Source: Suillus spraguei (lineage: Eukaryota > Basidiomycota > Agaricomycetes > Boletales > Suillaceae). Taken from it: 64,000 bases of DNA. Every line of letters starts with the position of its first letter. Position 1 is the stretch's first letter. Below the pieces are notes generated by a model that saw nothing but the letters and a program-made list of their open reading frames with translations, was not told the DNA's origin and did no database searches. Made by a program: the position numbers and the translations under genes. The stretch is taken from assembly GCA_016800925.1 (NCBI GenBank), contig JABCPU010000362.1, positions 1 to 64,000 of the forward strand, in the 5' to 3' direction. Positions 10,650 through 19,758 of the stretch are shown here, piece by piece.

Positions 10650-12440
10650 CAGCAGGGGGCTTCGAAGATATATCATAAGTGACACGATTGATCCACTTAC
10701 TTCGTTAGACGATATCCGACGCAAGACTTCGGGAGGGAACGCATACCTTGAAAATCAAGTTAGCATCGAACAGGACTAAAAAGTAAGACAAACATACCAA
10801 TCGGCAGTCATGAAGTCTTCCGACGTCACCGCCCTCAGAGCAATTACCTGTGTATATGTTAAGGCAGTGAAAGAGTGTGTGTTGTCCTCCAAACCTGCTC
10901 GTATGTGCGCTTGTCATCCATCACGCCTACAGCTTTCACCGGAAGCAAGATGGCCATGGCCTGGCTAATTTGATTGTAGAGGTTCGCCTTGCGGATCTCC
11001 TCGATATAAATATGATCCGCTTGTTGCAGGATCTTCACTTGTTCGCGTGTGACGGGACCCAAGATTCGAATGGCCAGACCAGGACCTGGGAAAGGATGAC
11101 GTTGACCCAGAGGTGCTGGTATCGACAGAGTCTCCCAAGTGCACGGACTTCATCTACGTAGAACGGTCAGTGTAATCAATAATATGGGATTCCACCATTC
11201 GAAACCTTTGAAGAGCTCGCGTAGGGTTCAATTAACTTCAACTTCATGTCCTTGAGAAGCCCACCGACATTGTGATGTGTCTTTATGGTTGCACTAGGGC
11301 CCTTAAAGCTGATGCTCTCGATGACATCTGGGTATAGCGTTCCTTGCAACAGCCATTCAATCTTCCCCTTTGCCTCCGCTCCATTCTCTTCCTTCTCGGG
11401 AGCTTCCTCGATCTTCGACGCTTCTGTCTCGAAAAAAACGTTGATGAACGTGTTCCCAATAATCTTACGTTTCTGCTCCGGATCTTCGACACCATGAAGT
11501 CGGGAGAGGAAGAGCTCAGAGGCATCCACCACGGTCAGGTTGACGCCAAGATCTTTATTCAGCATGTCGTTGACTTGTTGTGCTTCGTTCAGACGAAGCA
11601 CGCCGTTGTCCACCATGATTGCATGGAATCTGGTATGCGAGTAAGATACAAGTCACGAAAAGAACGTAGGGGCGCACCTGTCGCCGATTGCTTCGTGCAT
11701 TAACTTGGCTGCAACAGTGCTGTCGACGCCTCCGCTGACTGCGCCGATCACACGTCCTTTCGGGCCACATATCTCTCGGGATGCGAACGATTTCCTTGCC
11801 AATAAATTTCTTCTGCAATCACTGTGAACATGACAATAAACGTAGCACCGTGATTACTTCACCATTGTCCAGTTTGGTCGGCATTGGCATATATTCAACA
11901 CAAATCGACCCAATGAGCTGCCTTCCCTGCGGTGAATGTGTCACCTCTGGATGGAACTGAATGCCATAAATCGACTTGGAGTTATGTGCGATGGCGGCAT
12001 AGGGAGCGGTGTTCGTCCGTCAGATGACATGGAAGTCAGGAGGCATAACAGACAGTTGATCTCCGTGTGACATCCAGACCTAATCGCAAGTCAACTTGGC
12101 TTATGACAGACGAAACGAAAAACACGCACTTGCATCTCGTCGCCGAGTCTTCGAACAGGGCATCGACGGAGTTTCCAGATCCACTGGACCTGCTAATCTG
12201 AACCTCTGCAAGCCCGTATTAGCGATGATCGCATTTTGCTACCTGTCCCTTATAATTACAGCAGAGCTCCTGGATCCTGCGTGAGTTAGTGTCCACCATG
12301 ATGCTCGAGAAAACCAGACCTGGAGGCCATAACAGATACCAAGGATAGGAACACCCAGAGTGTAGATACCAGGGTCCGCGTGAGGTGCATCGTCGTCGTA
12401 CACAGAGTATGGAGATCCGGAAAGGATGATCCCTGGAATT
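10650..12440 (-). pseudogene. GUA1: GMP synthetase (glutamine-hydrolysing) pseudogene
   Basis: The enzyme converts XMP to GMP using glutamine and ATP. Recognisable parts on the minus strand are the amidotransferase nucleophile elbow ([12 protein letters not shown], Cys present), [20 protein letters not shown] with the catalytic His-Glu, the ATP-pyrophosphatase part ([20 protein letters not shown], then [20 protein letters not shown]), the dimerisation part ([20 protein letters not shown]), and a C-terminal NRVTYDISSKPPA near 10665. It cannot be made: TAA replaces a sense codon in CDHR-stop-YG (~12215), TGA interrupts [16 protein letters not shown] (~12019), there is a one-base loss near 12155, and two small indels lie near the C-terminus. 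The N-terminal ~60 residues are missing upstream of [10 protein letters not shown]. Confidence 0.88.
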
Positions 12441-12566
12441 TTGCGTCAGAAAACGCGTTTCCATTGAGAGCAGGGACGGTTTCCTTTTGAGAGCAGGGAC
12501 GACTGCAGGTCGTGGGAGGCGACACGCAGCAGTGACACAGTGACAGTGCTGTAAAGAGAAACCAAA

Positions 12567-13050
12567 AGATAGAAAAAACATCATTATCGGCAGGCTTTGA
12601 ACCCGCACAGTCCAAGGATACTTCTAAAGAAACCATCCTGGTGAACATCAAGGTGTGTTCTAATAGAAAAAAACCACGTCGGCAGGTTTCGAACCTGTAC
12701 AGTCGAACAGAAACATATTTCGATTCTGTTGTCGCAACCACCTGGCTAAGACCAGTTACGATGAACTTCTGAAGAAGCCATCCATGAGTGAATATAAACG
12801 TGTGTTTCGATAGAAAAACCTTGTCGTCGGCAGGTTTCAAACCTACAGTCTAAGAGAAACAGACTTTGATTCCGTTGTGGCAACCACCTGACTAAGACCA
12901 GCTGCGGTGAATCTCTAAATAAACCATCCATGATAAATGTCAATGTATGTTCCGATAGAAAAAAGTGTAGTTCTGCAAGTTTTGAACCTGCGTAGTCCAA
13001 GAGTACAGATTTTGATTCTGTTCAACCACACTGGCCGGGCTAAAGTCTTT
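12567..13050 (-). repeat. Tandem array of four tRNA-Leu-like units
   Basis: On the minus strand a class II tRNA-like body recurs about every 145 bp (roughly 13045-12965, 12905-12820, 12760-12675, and a T-arm-only copy at 12615-12585). Each has an A-box-like TTAGCCAGGTGG or variant, an anticodon stem-loop such as CAGAATCAAAATCTG (anticodon CAA, Leu), a long variable arm, and a B box near GGTTCGAAACCTGC. Runs of T (TTTTTTCTATCGG) follow each body like Pol III terminators, then ~55 bp of spacer with a shared ATGGATGG core. Stem mismatches mean none is a convincing functional tRNA. Confidence 0.7.
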
Positions 13051-13069
13051 AACTCTTCCACTTGACGAC

Positions 13070-13840
13070 TCACAAGACTTCCTGGATTGAAAACTTCTGC
13101 AAACCTTCGTTTCGGAGAGTTGATGCCTCTGATACCAGAAAGCATGTATCCACCCGAATAAGACGTGCATGAACAGATCAGGTGTGACTATACCTGGAGA
13201 AAACAAAAGTTGGCAAGTTAACAATGAAAATATGAAAGCTTACCCAAGAAGATGGTGTGCATGAAGTCCAGCACCGACTTTTAGATGGCACCCGGCCTGA
13301 TATGAGATTAAGGATGGACCATCGAACTGTAAAATCCTTAGATCTTGACGTACCTGGGTAGCATCCTTTGAATAGAAACTTTGTTGGAGCATTTGGAAAT
13401 CGTCCTTGGGAATCCAGGCTGCATAGTCACGCAGAAGATTAGCAAGAAAGCAGCGAGTGGATGATACCTACAGTCATCGTAGCCCTCCGGAGTATTCGAC
13501 TTTCACGATGTCAACATAGCAGAATGTGCGATTCACAGTCTGCTCAACACACTGTAGAGTAGACATTAGGAAGATATATACAAGCATACCAGTGGCTAGT
13601 ATCCAGTAATCTAATTGAATATGTATTGTGGATGGCCGGGGTAATATCAGGATGTCCAGACAGGGCATCACTACGAAAACTGCCATGAACACCAGTCAAG
13701 GTATCATGGATGGCGACTTGAATGCGAGCCTCTTTGATGGGATCTTGGGACCTTTCCCCTTCCCACCGATTAGAGTTGCGGCGAGTAGACGTGTCGTTCT
13801 TGTTCTTGTCCAAATGAATCCGTCTAAGCCCGTAAGACAT
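13070..13840 (-). mobile_element. DNA-transposon transposase relic
   Basis: Minus-strand pieces read KSVLDFMHTIFLG, then across a gap GIVTPDLFMHVLFG, and after a one-base shift GYMLSGIRGINSPKRRFAEV. The order DFMH-x-IFLG ... LFGGYM-SGI-G-NSPK matches a Tnp2/CACTA-like transposase common in Agaricomycetes. A further piece at 13544-13840 contains ARIQVAIHDTLTGVHGSF, which may be an upstream part of the same element. Stops and frameshifts are present and terminal repeats were not found. It lies directly upstream of the tRNA-like array, inside the space where the GMP synthetase N-terminus should be. Confidence 0.55.
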
Positions 13841-14069
13841 TCTTGTGTATTATTATTTCAAATAGATGTAGTAGTTTTGAGAATTTGTAGTAGGAAATGG
13901 GAGGCTGCACGACATGTGGTGTGCGGGAGCAAGTGGTAAGTTGTAACCTAAGCTTAACTGTGATCACGTTAATCGAGTCGGGCCGGTCGCATCAGAAGGT
14001 GTTGAAAATTTTCCCAAGGTGATCTCAAGCAATTTAGATAGGCTCAGCACTCATCACTGAGCATTAAAC

Positions 14070-16120
14070 ATGGAAAGATGGCAACATATACCTGCGCCTC
14101 CATCTCCCAGTTCCACTTTCCCTCCGTCCGAATCATGGGATTTTATGCGGATATTCCGCCAACTTGTGATCCCCCCGGCCCAAGATTCCGTCGCAAGCGC
14201 CACAGTCAAGCCAGTGAGTCAATGTGAGCTGCACAGCAGTGGTCCATCTCTCCAGGAGCTTCACAGCCTGGACCTGGATACTTTCCATCTAGCCGCGCCA
14301 GAGCACACCCGAATGTGGGCCAGGGAAACTTTGAGCCACCATGGCCCAGTGAGCCCAGTCCCAAATGTCCAGATCTGGACTGCTGGGATATTGCGTGGAA
14401 TCCTTCCCATCAGGTTCGTCGAGGAGTCAAATGTGGTGGAGTACCTTAAGTTAAGTTTTATGGCCCCGGCGGGAGGTGGGGCCGTCTGCTTGTTCCAAAT
14501 ATCGTGTCAGCCAGATGCTGCACCTTTGGGCTTTCCATCAACAGAAGCCTGCACTGCAATAGTATCTGAACCAAATTCTGGGCAATCGGGAAGGCCTGAT
14601 ATGTCATTTATCTGGAATGGCAACATTTGTTGCACGATGGAGGTTAAAACGCACAAGGCCTCTACTGCTGGATCTCCCCCGGTGGATATGCTGCAAAAGC
14701 TGGGAGACGATTGGAGTCAGTGGCCCAAAACACTGTTCCAAGATGGGAGAATGCATTTAGGCATGGTGTATGACATCTTGTCAAAGAAGCAACAGCAGAA
14801 GAGGGAGAGGAAGGAGGAAACTCAAGAAGACGCATCTAACGGCCCAGATCTATCAGAGGTGTTTGAGCACCATTGGCAACGTAAGGTTATCCACACAATA
14901 TACCAAGTGCGATGTTTTTTTTGAGTTAGACTGCCACGGTACTCAACTGTGGTCCAGGTTTGGAATCAGCTTGTGAGCAGGGAATCACAGCACGGCATCA
15001 TCTCCAATGAACATACCTTTGTGCTGGTTCACCGCCAGGGGCACAGTCTACAGATTTCCCCCTCCTACCGATATCAACCTGCTGATGAAGAGGAAAGGGC
15101 CTCCACAATGTTAGACTTGAGCTTTTTTATAGCCCACTCGGTGAAGAGTCGGCTGGACCAACAGGGTAAATGGCAAGGGGCCCCGTCGCCTGGACCTCTG
15201 CCCTTGTCGTTGCCCGTACCCCAAGCTACACCCGGTACCAGCCGGAATCACCTAAGTCCCAGTACCCAGCCGACTACCAGTACCCACGGTGGCAGTGTTA
15301 TGCCGGTATGAGTCTCCCGCACCTTCTTCCAGTGGAGACCTGACTTTGTTCACTTCTAGAAGTACTTGTGCCCCCCTATTTGGAGGTGGCTTATGTCATG
15401 TTGGCGATGGTGTTCACCAGTCCAGAGGTGGAGACCCCATAATGCCGCCCCGAAATTGCCAATCTCGTCATCCCGTCCAGATTCCCCGCCTCAACTTATC
15501 TTCACTACCTCTGGGTGTTCATCATTCCCCCTTCAACTATCTCCGGTGGATAAATTCAATTGGAACTGCTCCTTTTCAACCCCTCTGGTCCTAGAAAGCC
15601 TGATCTCAGACACTCAGCTGCCGGTCTTCCGTGGACACCTGGATGGATCCAGCGTTGTGGTGAAAATGGCCGAAGATGATCTTTGCAACGGGCTTGATGC
15701 TTGAAGCCAAGATCTATCAAAATCTGCAACCTATTCAAGGATCTGCGGTTCCTACTTGTCGTGGAGTGTTTTCTGGGGTTGGAGCCTTGTTCCTTTTGAT
15801 GGATGATGTAGGGGCTTCACCGACTTCTTTCGCGTCCCTGTCCTTCGATCAAAGGTGGGTGAGTTTCATGGGTCGGTCAACCCCAAAATTTCACCTTTTG
15901 TTTCAGGTGTGGTCTTCTCAAATCACTCATGGCTATTCACCGGCTGGGAGTGGTCCATAATGACCTATCAGCCTCCAACATTGCGATCAGCGATTCTACT
16001 GCAATTATTCTGGACTTCAGCCAGTCGGAGATAGGGCATGTTTGCCCAGGTGCAGACCGTTGCCCAGAGTTGGTTGAGGGTGCCGCCGCTTTGGGAGTAG
16101 AACCCACAGATGTCATCTAA
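14070..16120 (+). pseudogene. PD-(D/E)XK nuclease-like plus protein-kinase-like protein, probably disrupted
   Basis: Exon 1 (14070-14906) and exon 2 (14958-15311) splice cleanly. Around residues 170-190, SGRPDMSFIWNGNICCTMEV followed by KTHK has the D...ExK spacing of PD-(D/E)XK nucleases. After a Ser/Thr/Pro linker, a kinase-like domain follows: VVVKMAEDDL (VAVK-like), LEAKIYQNLQ, LFLLMDDVG (hinge), MAIHRLGVVHNDLSASNI (catalytic loop with HxD and N), AIILDFSQSE (DFG-equivalent). This order resembles C-terminal domains described for Crinkler-type eukaryotic effectors. Breaks: frames do not join cleanly at 15312-15560, and a frameshift at ~15690 separates the Lys-bearing strand from the rest. 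It is either a pseudogene or needs splicing I could not resolve. Confidence 0.6.
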
Positions 16121-16692
16121 GTTGCATCCAAATAAACCTGCACAATTTTTAGTCACACCAATCTGTTCCAAATGCCGTGGGTGAGTCAACTGGACAAAGT
16201 TTGAGGCCTCCCAGTGAAAATCGACAAGAATGAGGTAGATACGTGCTGATAGACGTCTAAGTACAAAATGAGATGGATACAAATCTAAGAAATTCGAGAA
16301 GGCAAAACTCTAATTTTGTGCAAACGCAGAGAATCTTTCCAAAGGTGAAAAAATGCAAACATGTCAGACTTCGATTGCGTAGTTTGCAACTTTGCGACAA
16401 ATTTTGCACCTGCATGCATTCAATGCGCGTGTGTATTTTGCACAAGTCCATAACCGTATTTGCATTATGTTTATTGGAGTCCTAGTACAGTTGAATCACT
16501 CGCATCTTCTCATTCGCCCCGCCGCGACACCGAGTCGAGCTCGATACGATCATTCCCTTGTGCTGCTAATGTTCTGCGTCGGGGAGGGTTAAAATGTTGT
16601 GCGTGGCGACGCCATGTGGATATGTGTGCAACAATGATTATTGTCAGCCACCGTGAGCATTATATAGGTATTTTGTAAGTAGGTTGGGTTTA
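16121..16692. other. Intergenic, no gene seen
   Basis: Short overlapping frames only. The sequence is TTTGCA/TGCAAA-rich between 16300 and 16450 but forms no clear repeat. Confidence 0.5.
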
Positions 16693-16890
16693 CAGTGTGT
16701 TGCATATGAGATTGCAGTACGACTTTTCAAAAATTTGGCCTCTCTACCTTTACCGGCACTTTTACATCCTGATTTGATCATATTCACACCAATTATGGCT
16801 TAAACCTCGGTCAAGTTGACTTAATTAGAATCTAAAAGTGCCGGAAAGGTAGCGAGGCCAAATTTTTGAAAAAGTCGATGCAACACACTG
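16693..16890. mobile_element. 198 bp MITE with TA target duplication (Tc1/mariner-type)
   Basis: Terminal inverted repeats begin CAGTGTGTTGCA at the left and end TGCAACACACTG at the right, flanked on both sides by the dinucleotide TA (16691-16692 and 16891-16892). The inner arms stay complementary for about 60 bp (CGACTTTTTCAAAAATTTGG, then ACC TTT-CCGGCACTTTTA with small indels). There is no coding capacity. TA duplication and a CAGTG terminus fit a non-autonomous Tc1/mariner element. Confidence 0.88.
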
Positions 16891-16926
16891 TAGGTACTCC
16901 TCGCTCAACATATTTGAAGTTTATAA

Positions 16927-17569
16927 GAGCTTAAAGTAGAGGCCGCATCTGTATATATCAGTATGAATATGGAAGGAACGATGAGAGAGAACTTACACAT
17001 TGCAAACAGTCTTGCCTTCATCATCCTTCCTCCACAAAGGGGTTGCAGTCATATGGCAGTTGTAGCACTGCGTGCTGCCTATAGACAAAGTTAATATATG
17101 TTCAAGTAATAACGCTTCCCGAAAGCCCACTCAATGAGAATGAAAATGTAATTAGACTTACCGATGATTTCTACGACTTCGCCTCTGCCTGCACCCAAGC
17201 CCATGCCCGCAGTTGCAGTTGCAGTGACATTCGGGCATGCACCCAAACCCGAACTCACACCAGCACCAGTACCCTTGACTAAATTTGTAGCAGCGACATT
17301 GGTACTCGCACCTGCACTCGCACTCGCACCCGGACTGACACTTGCGATGGCACTTGCAGTTGCAGCTGCTACACCTTCACCAGGACTCACCACCTCCATA
17401 ACCAGTGTCGTAGCAGAAGAAGGCGGTGGCGCCGCAACCGAGGCCAACACGGATAACGCAGAAGCCAAAGAGGACGCACCACCGCGTCGTCCTTCTCCAT
17501 GACTAGCACGCATGGACTATGTTATACTGGGACGCCTGCGGGGGTGCGGATGAAAGACCATACCCCTAG
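16927..17569 (-). pseudogene. Truncated duplicate of the GATA-factor gene
   Basis: This 643 bp block is colinear, without indels, with 26435-27077 (constant offset 9508) and differs at only a handful of bases. It carries exon 1 (17162-17513, starting MRASHGEGRRGG), exon 2 with the first half of the zinc finger (CYNCHMTATPLWRKDDEGKT), and the first ~30 bases of exon 3 (CGLYFKL). It then stops inside the finger, at the codon for the residue before HGS. The product would lack the basic tail that binds DNA. The downstream neighbour is COX17, so the block landed against that gene's 5' end. Confidence 0.9.
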
Positions 17570-17674
17570 TTAAACAGGCTACCTCAGCAGCTCTGACATA
17601 TAAGTATGTTCAAAATGTAAGTATGCTTGCTTCCCTTCTTTGCTGTTTGACCTCTTTGTGTCTGTTTTGTTCAG

Positions 17675-17980
17675 ATTTTATCTTGGTGGTCACCGACATC
17701 GACAACCGCACCCGCACCTGCTCTGAAAGAAAAATATGATATCACAAACCCCAAGATGAACCCTCTCAACCCGCAAGGTCTTAAACGGTGAGTGTAGACA
17801 TCTGTATTTGCTATACCGGCTGACTTGGGATACTTCCGCATGAACAGATGTTGCGCCTGCCCAGAAACGAAATCTGCTCGTGATGCTTGTTTTCTTCAGA
17901 ACGGCAGCGAAGAAGGCAAATGTGCTGAGCTACTCCAGAAGCATGTTGAATGCATGCGAGGGCTCGGATTCAACATCTAG
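17675..17980 (+). CDS. COX17: Cox17-like copper chaperone, 5' exon unresolved
   Basis: Two exons, 17675-17787 and 17848-17980, encode the conserved body: [20 protein letters not shown], then [16 protein letters not shown] and [19 protein letters not shown] with a stop. The CC pair that carries Cu(I) and the twin CX9C motif of this mitochondrial intermembrane-space chaperone are present; it hands copper to Sco1 and Cox11 for cytochrome c oxidase. The 5' end is a problem. The only nearby ATG (17609, ATGTTCAAAAT then GTAAGT) would join in the wrong phase. The truncated GATA duplicate ends only 40 bp upstream, so the original first exon or promoter may have been displaced. Confidence 0.82.
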
Positions 17981-18500
17981 TTGCCGTAATTATACTATGC
18001 AGTTGTGACTCGAGGTCATGACCAAGTGCTGGGTAATGTATGTCCAGCTGAGGGAACGTGCTAGAACTTTGCTTCCTGCATTCGCTTTTCTCCCTGCAAT
18101 AACGTCGAGTGTGTTGTACCTCGCACTTCTCCACTCGCTCCTATAGTTTTCCTTTATACCTACCCACCACTCCCTTTTAATCTTTACACCGCAGTTTTGT
18201 CACTCGGTACCAGTTCCTTTTAATCGAGCATTCTTACAGTATGGTGTGTCAATACATATTTCTGTTTCAAAGCTAATACTCCAAAGCCATCCGACATGAT
18301 CAATCCGTAATTAAGTAGGGATCCCGCCCTCCCGAGCGCTTGAATTGGTGATCACATGATATGTTCCAGGGTTTTATCAGTAAATGATTTCGGTGCAGGA
18401 CACCATGCAAGTGTAATACCGTGCAGCTTGAAACTGTGGCAGTACCTCACGAGCCACAGTCAAGGAAGGTACGTGACCTAATGACCACTCAGTGATAAGA
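17981..18500. other. Intergenic, no gene seen
   Basis: No coding signal. It probably includes the COX17 3' untranslated region and a short pyrimidine-rich stretch near 18120-18180. Confidence 0.5.
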
Positions 18501-18519
18501 TTATAGCCGGAGTATAGGG

Positions 18520-19370
18520 GAAAGAATCCGGAGGGCTTCCGGATGAGTTTCCGATAAAGTTTCCGAAAGGAATCCGAAGGGTTATTGGAGGAGGTTTCCG
18601 AGATGTTTTCTGGAGGTATTCCGGAAATAGGGGTTCCGGAAGAGCGGTCTAAGTTAGGAACCGGAAAGGATCGGAAATCCGGTTGATAGGAGATGGATTT
18701 CCAAGGGAGGTTTCCGAGATGTTTTCCGGAGGTAGTCCGGAAATAGGGGTTCCGGAAGAGCGGACTAGGAACCGGAAAGAATTGGAAATCTGGTTTATAG
18801 GAGTAGAGTAACTTCGGTACAGAATAGATTTCTTATTTCGACACTTTAACTTGTAGTTTACATGTTGTTCTTATACTAAATATGTATGGAGTATCTCCGT
18901 CATCATCTCCAATGATATGACGGAGTCTGGAGTAAGTAGCTGTGCACTATGCTATCATTACTATGGATGAGTGTTAGTCTACTCCGCAAGATTGGAACAA
19001 CCTTCGAGATGTAACCCCCAGCGGAAAGGAGAAGGAATAGAGGAAACGGACAACAAGTCGCACAAATCATATCAAGAGCCTGAAGAAGGCCTAACGTCGC
19101 GCGCAAGCCAGGACCACTGTATAGCATAGACAACCAAAAACGGACAAAGCATATACGAATAGATTAGATGTACAGTAGGTAGTGTCATCATAGGCATAGC
19201 CCAACGGACAATAAACAAGGATCAAAAAAAAAAAAAAAAAAAAAAGTCTACTCCGCTACTTGACAGGTAGTCCGGTGATTTAAGAGGAGTAACCTAATCC
19301 GGATGACAGGTCACAAGACCGGAAATACTTCCGGATATCATTTCCGGATAGGGGCTATCGGACGCGGATT
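18520..19370. repeat. CCGGA-rich minisatellite, interrupted
   Basis: TTCCGGA/CCGGAAA words recur densely. A ~116 bp unit is clearly duplicated in tandem (from GAGGTTTCCGAGATGTTTTC at 18591 and again at 18707). Shorter related words continue after the insertion at 18988-19244 and resume at 19260-19370. No coding signal. Confidence 0.75.
18988..19244 (+). mobile_element. Poly-A-tailed retro-insertion with 12 bp target duplication
   Basis: The 257 bp insert starts AAGATTGGAACAACC and ends in 22 consecutive A (19224-19245). It is flanked by a perfect direct repeat, AGTCTACTCCGC, at 18976-18987 and 19245-19256. Poly-A plus target duplication is the signature of LINE-driven retroposition. No Pol III A/B boxes or recognisable reading frame were found, so it may be a SINE of another type or a truncated processed transcript. 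Confidence 0.85.
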
Positions 19371-19758
19371 CTAACAGGTATTACTTTGCAGAACGTGTCC
19401 GAGACTTGCGTGCAACTCGACAGACAACTTGAGTAGATATACATACTGAGACCATTTGCTAGAAATTCTTCCTGGAGCATGGTGGCAAATGCGCTTCCAG
19501 TTATGTCAAGTTCGGATCCATTCAACTGTACTATCCTGACAATTGCATGCATCACATTATCGTGTCATTTGCATAGAGAATCAATCTTTATGGCTTTACG
19601 ACGGTGATGGCGATAATTGAATTCAATTGAAAGTGCATAATTCAACTTGTACAGGCTATATTACAAGGTGAACACAGTGTAGCTAGATATCAATGGAAGC
19701 ATGAGATTCGGAAATTAAATTGCGACAATTAATGGTTCTGGTGCTTCGCGTACCAAGT
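19371..19758. other. Intergenic, no gene seen
   Basis: AT-rich with no convincing frame; likely contains the 3' untranslated region of the dihydropyrimidinase gene on the minus strand. Confidence 0.5.

Noticed and set aside
10650..12440. RIP (repeat-induced point mutation) as the cause of pseudogenisation
   Set aside because: The stop-creating changes visible are mixed types plus indels, not a C-to-T excess.
12286..12840. Minus-strand frame of 184 codons through the tRNA-like array
   Set aside because: It is made of repeated tRNA-like bodies and spacers with no conserved protein pattern.
17164..17502. Ala/Pro-rich + strand frame opposite the GATA duplicate
   Set aside because: It is the antisense shadow of the Ala/Ser/Gly-rich exon 1 of the GATA gene; the same shadow occurs at 26672-27010.
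18903..19133. Hydrophobic minus-strand frame (LYSGPGLRATLGLLQALDMI)
   Set aside because: It is antisense to the poly-A insertion, and crosses its target duplication, so it cannot be an ancestral gene.
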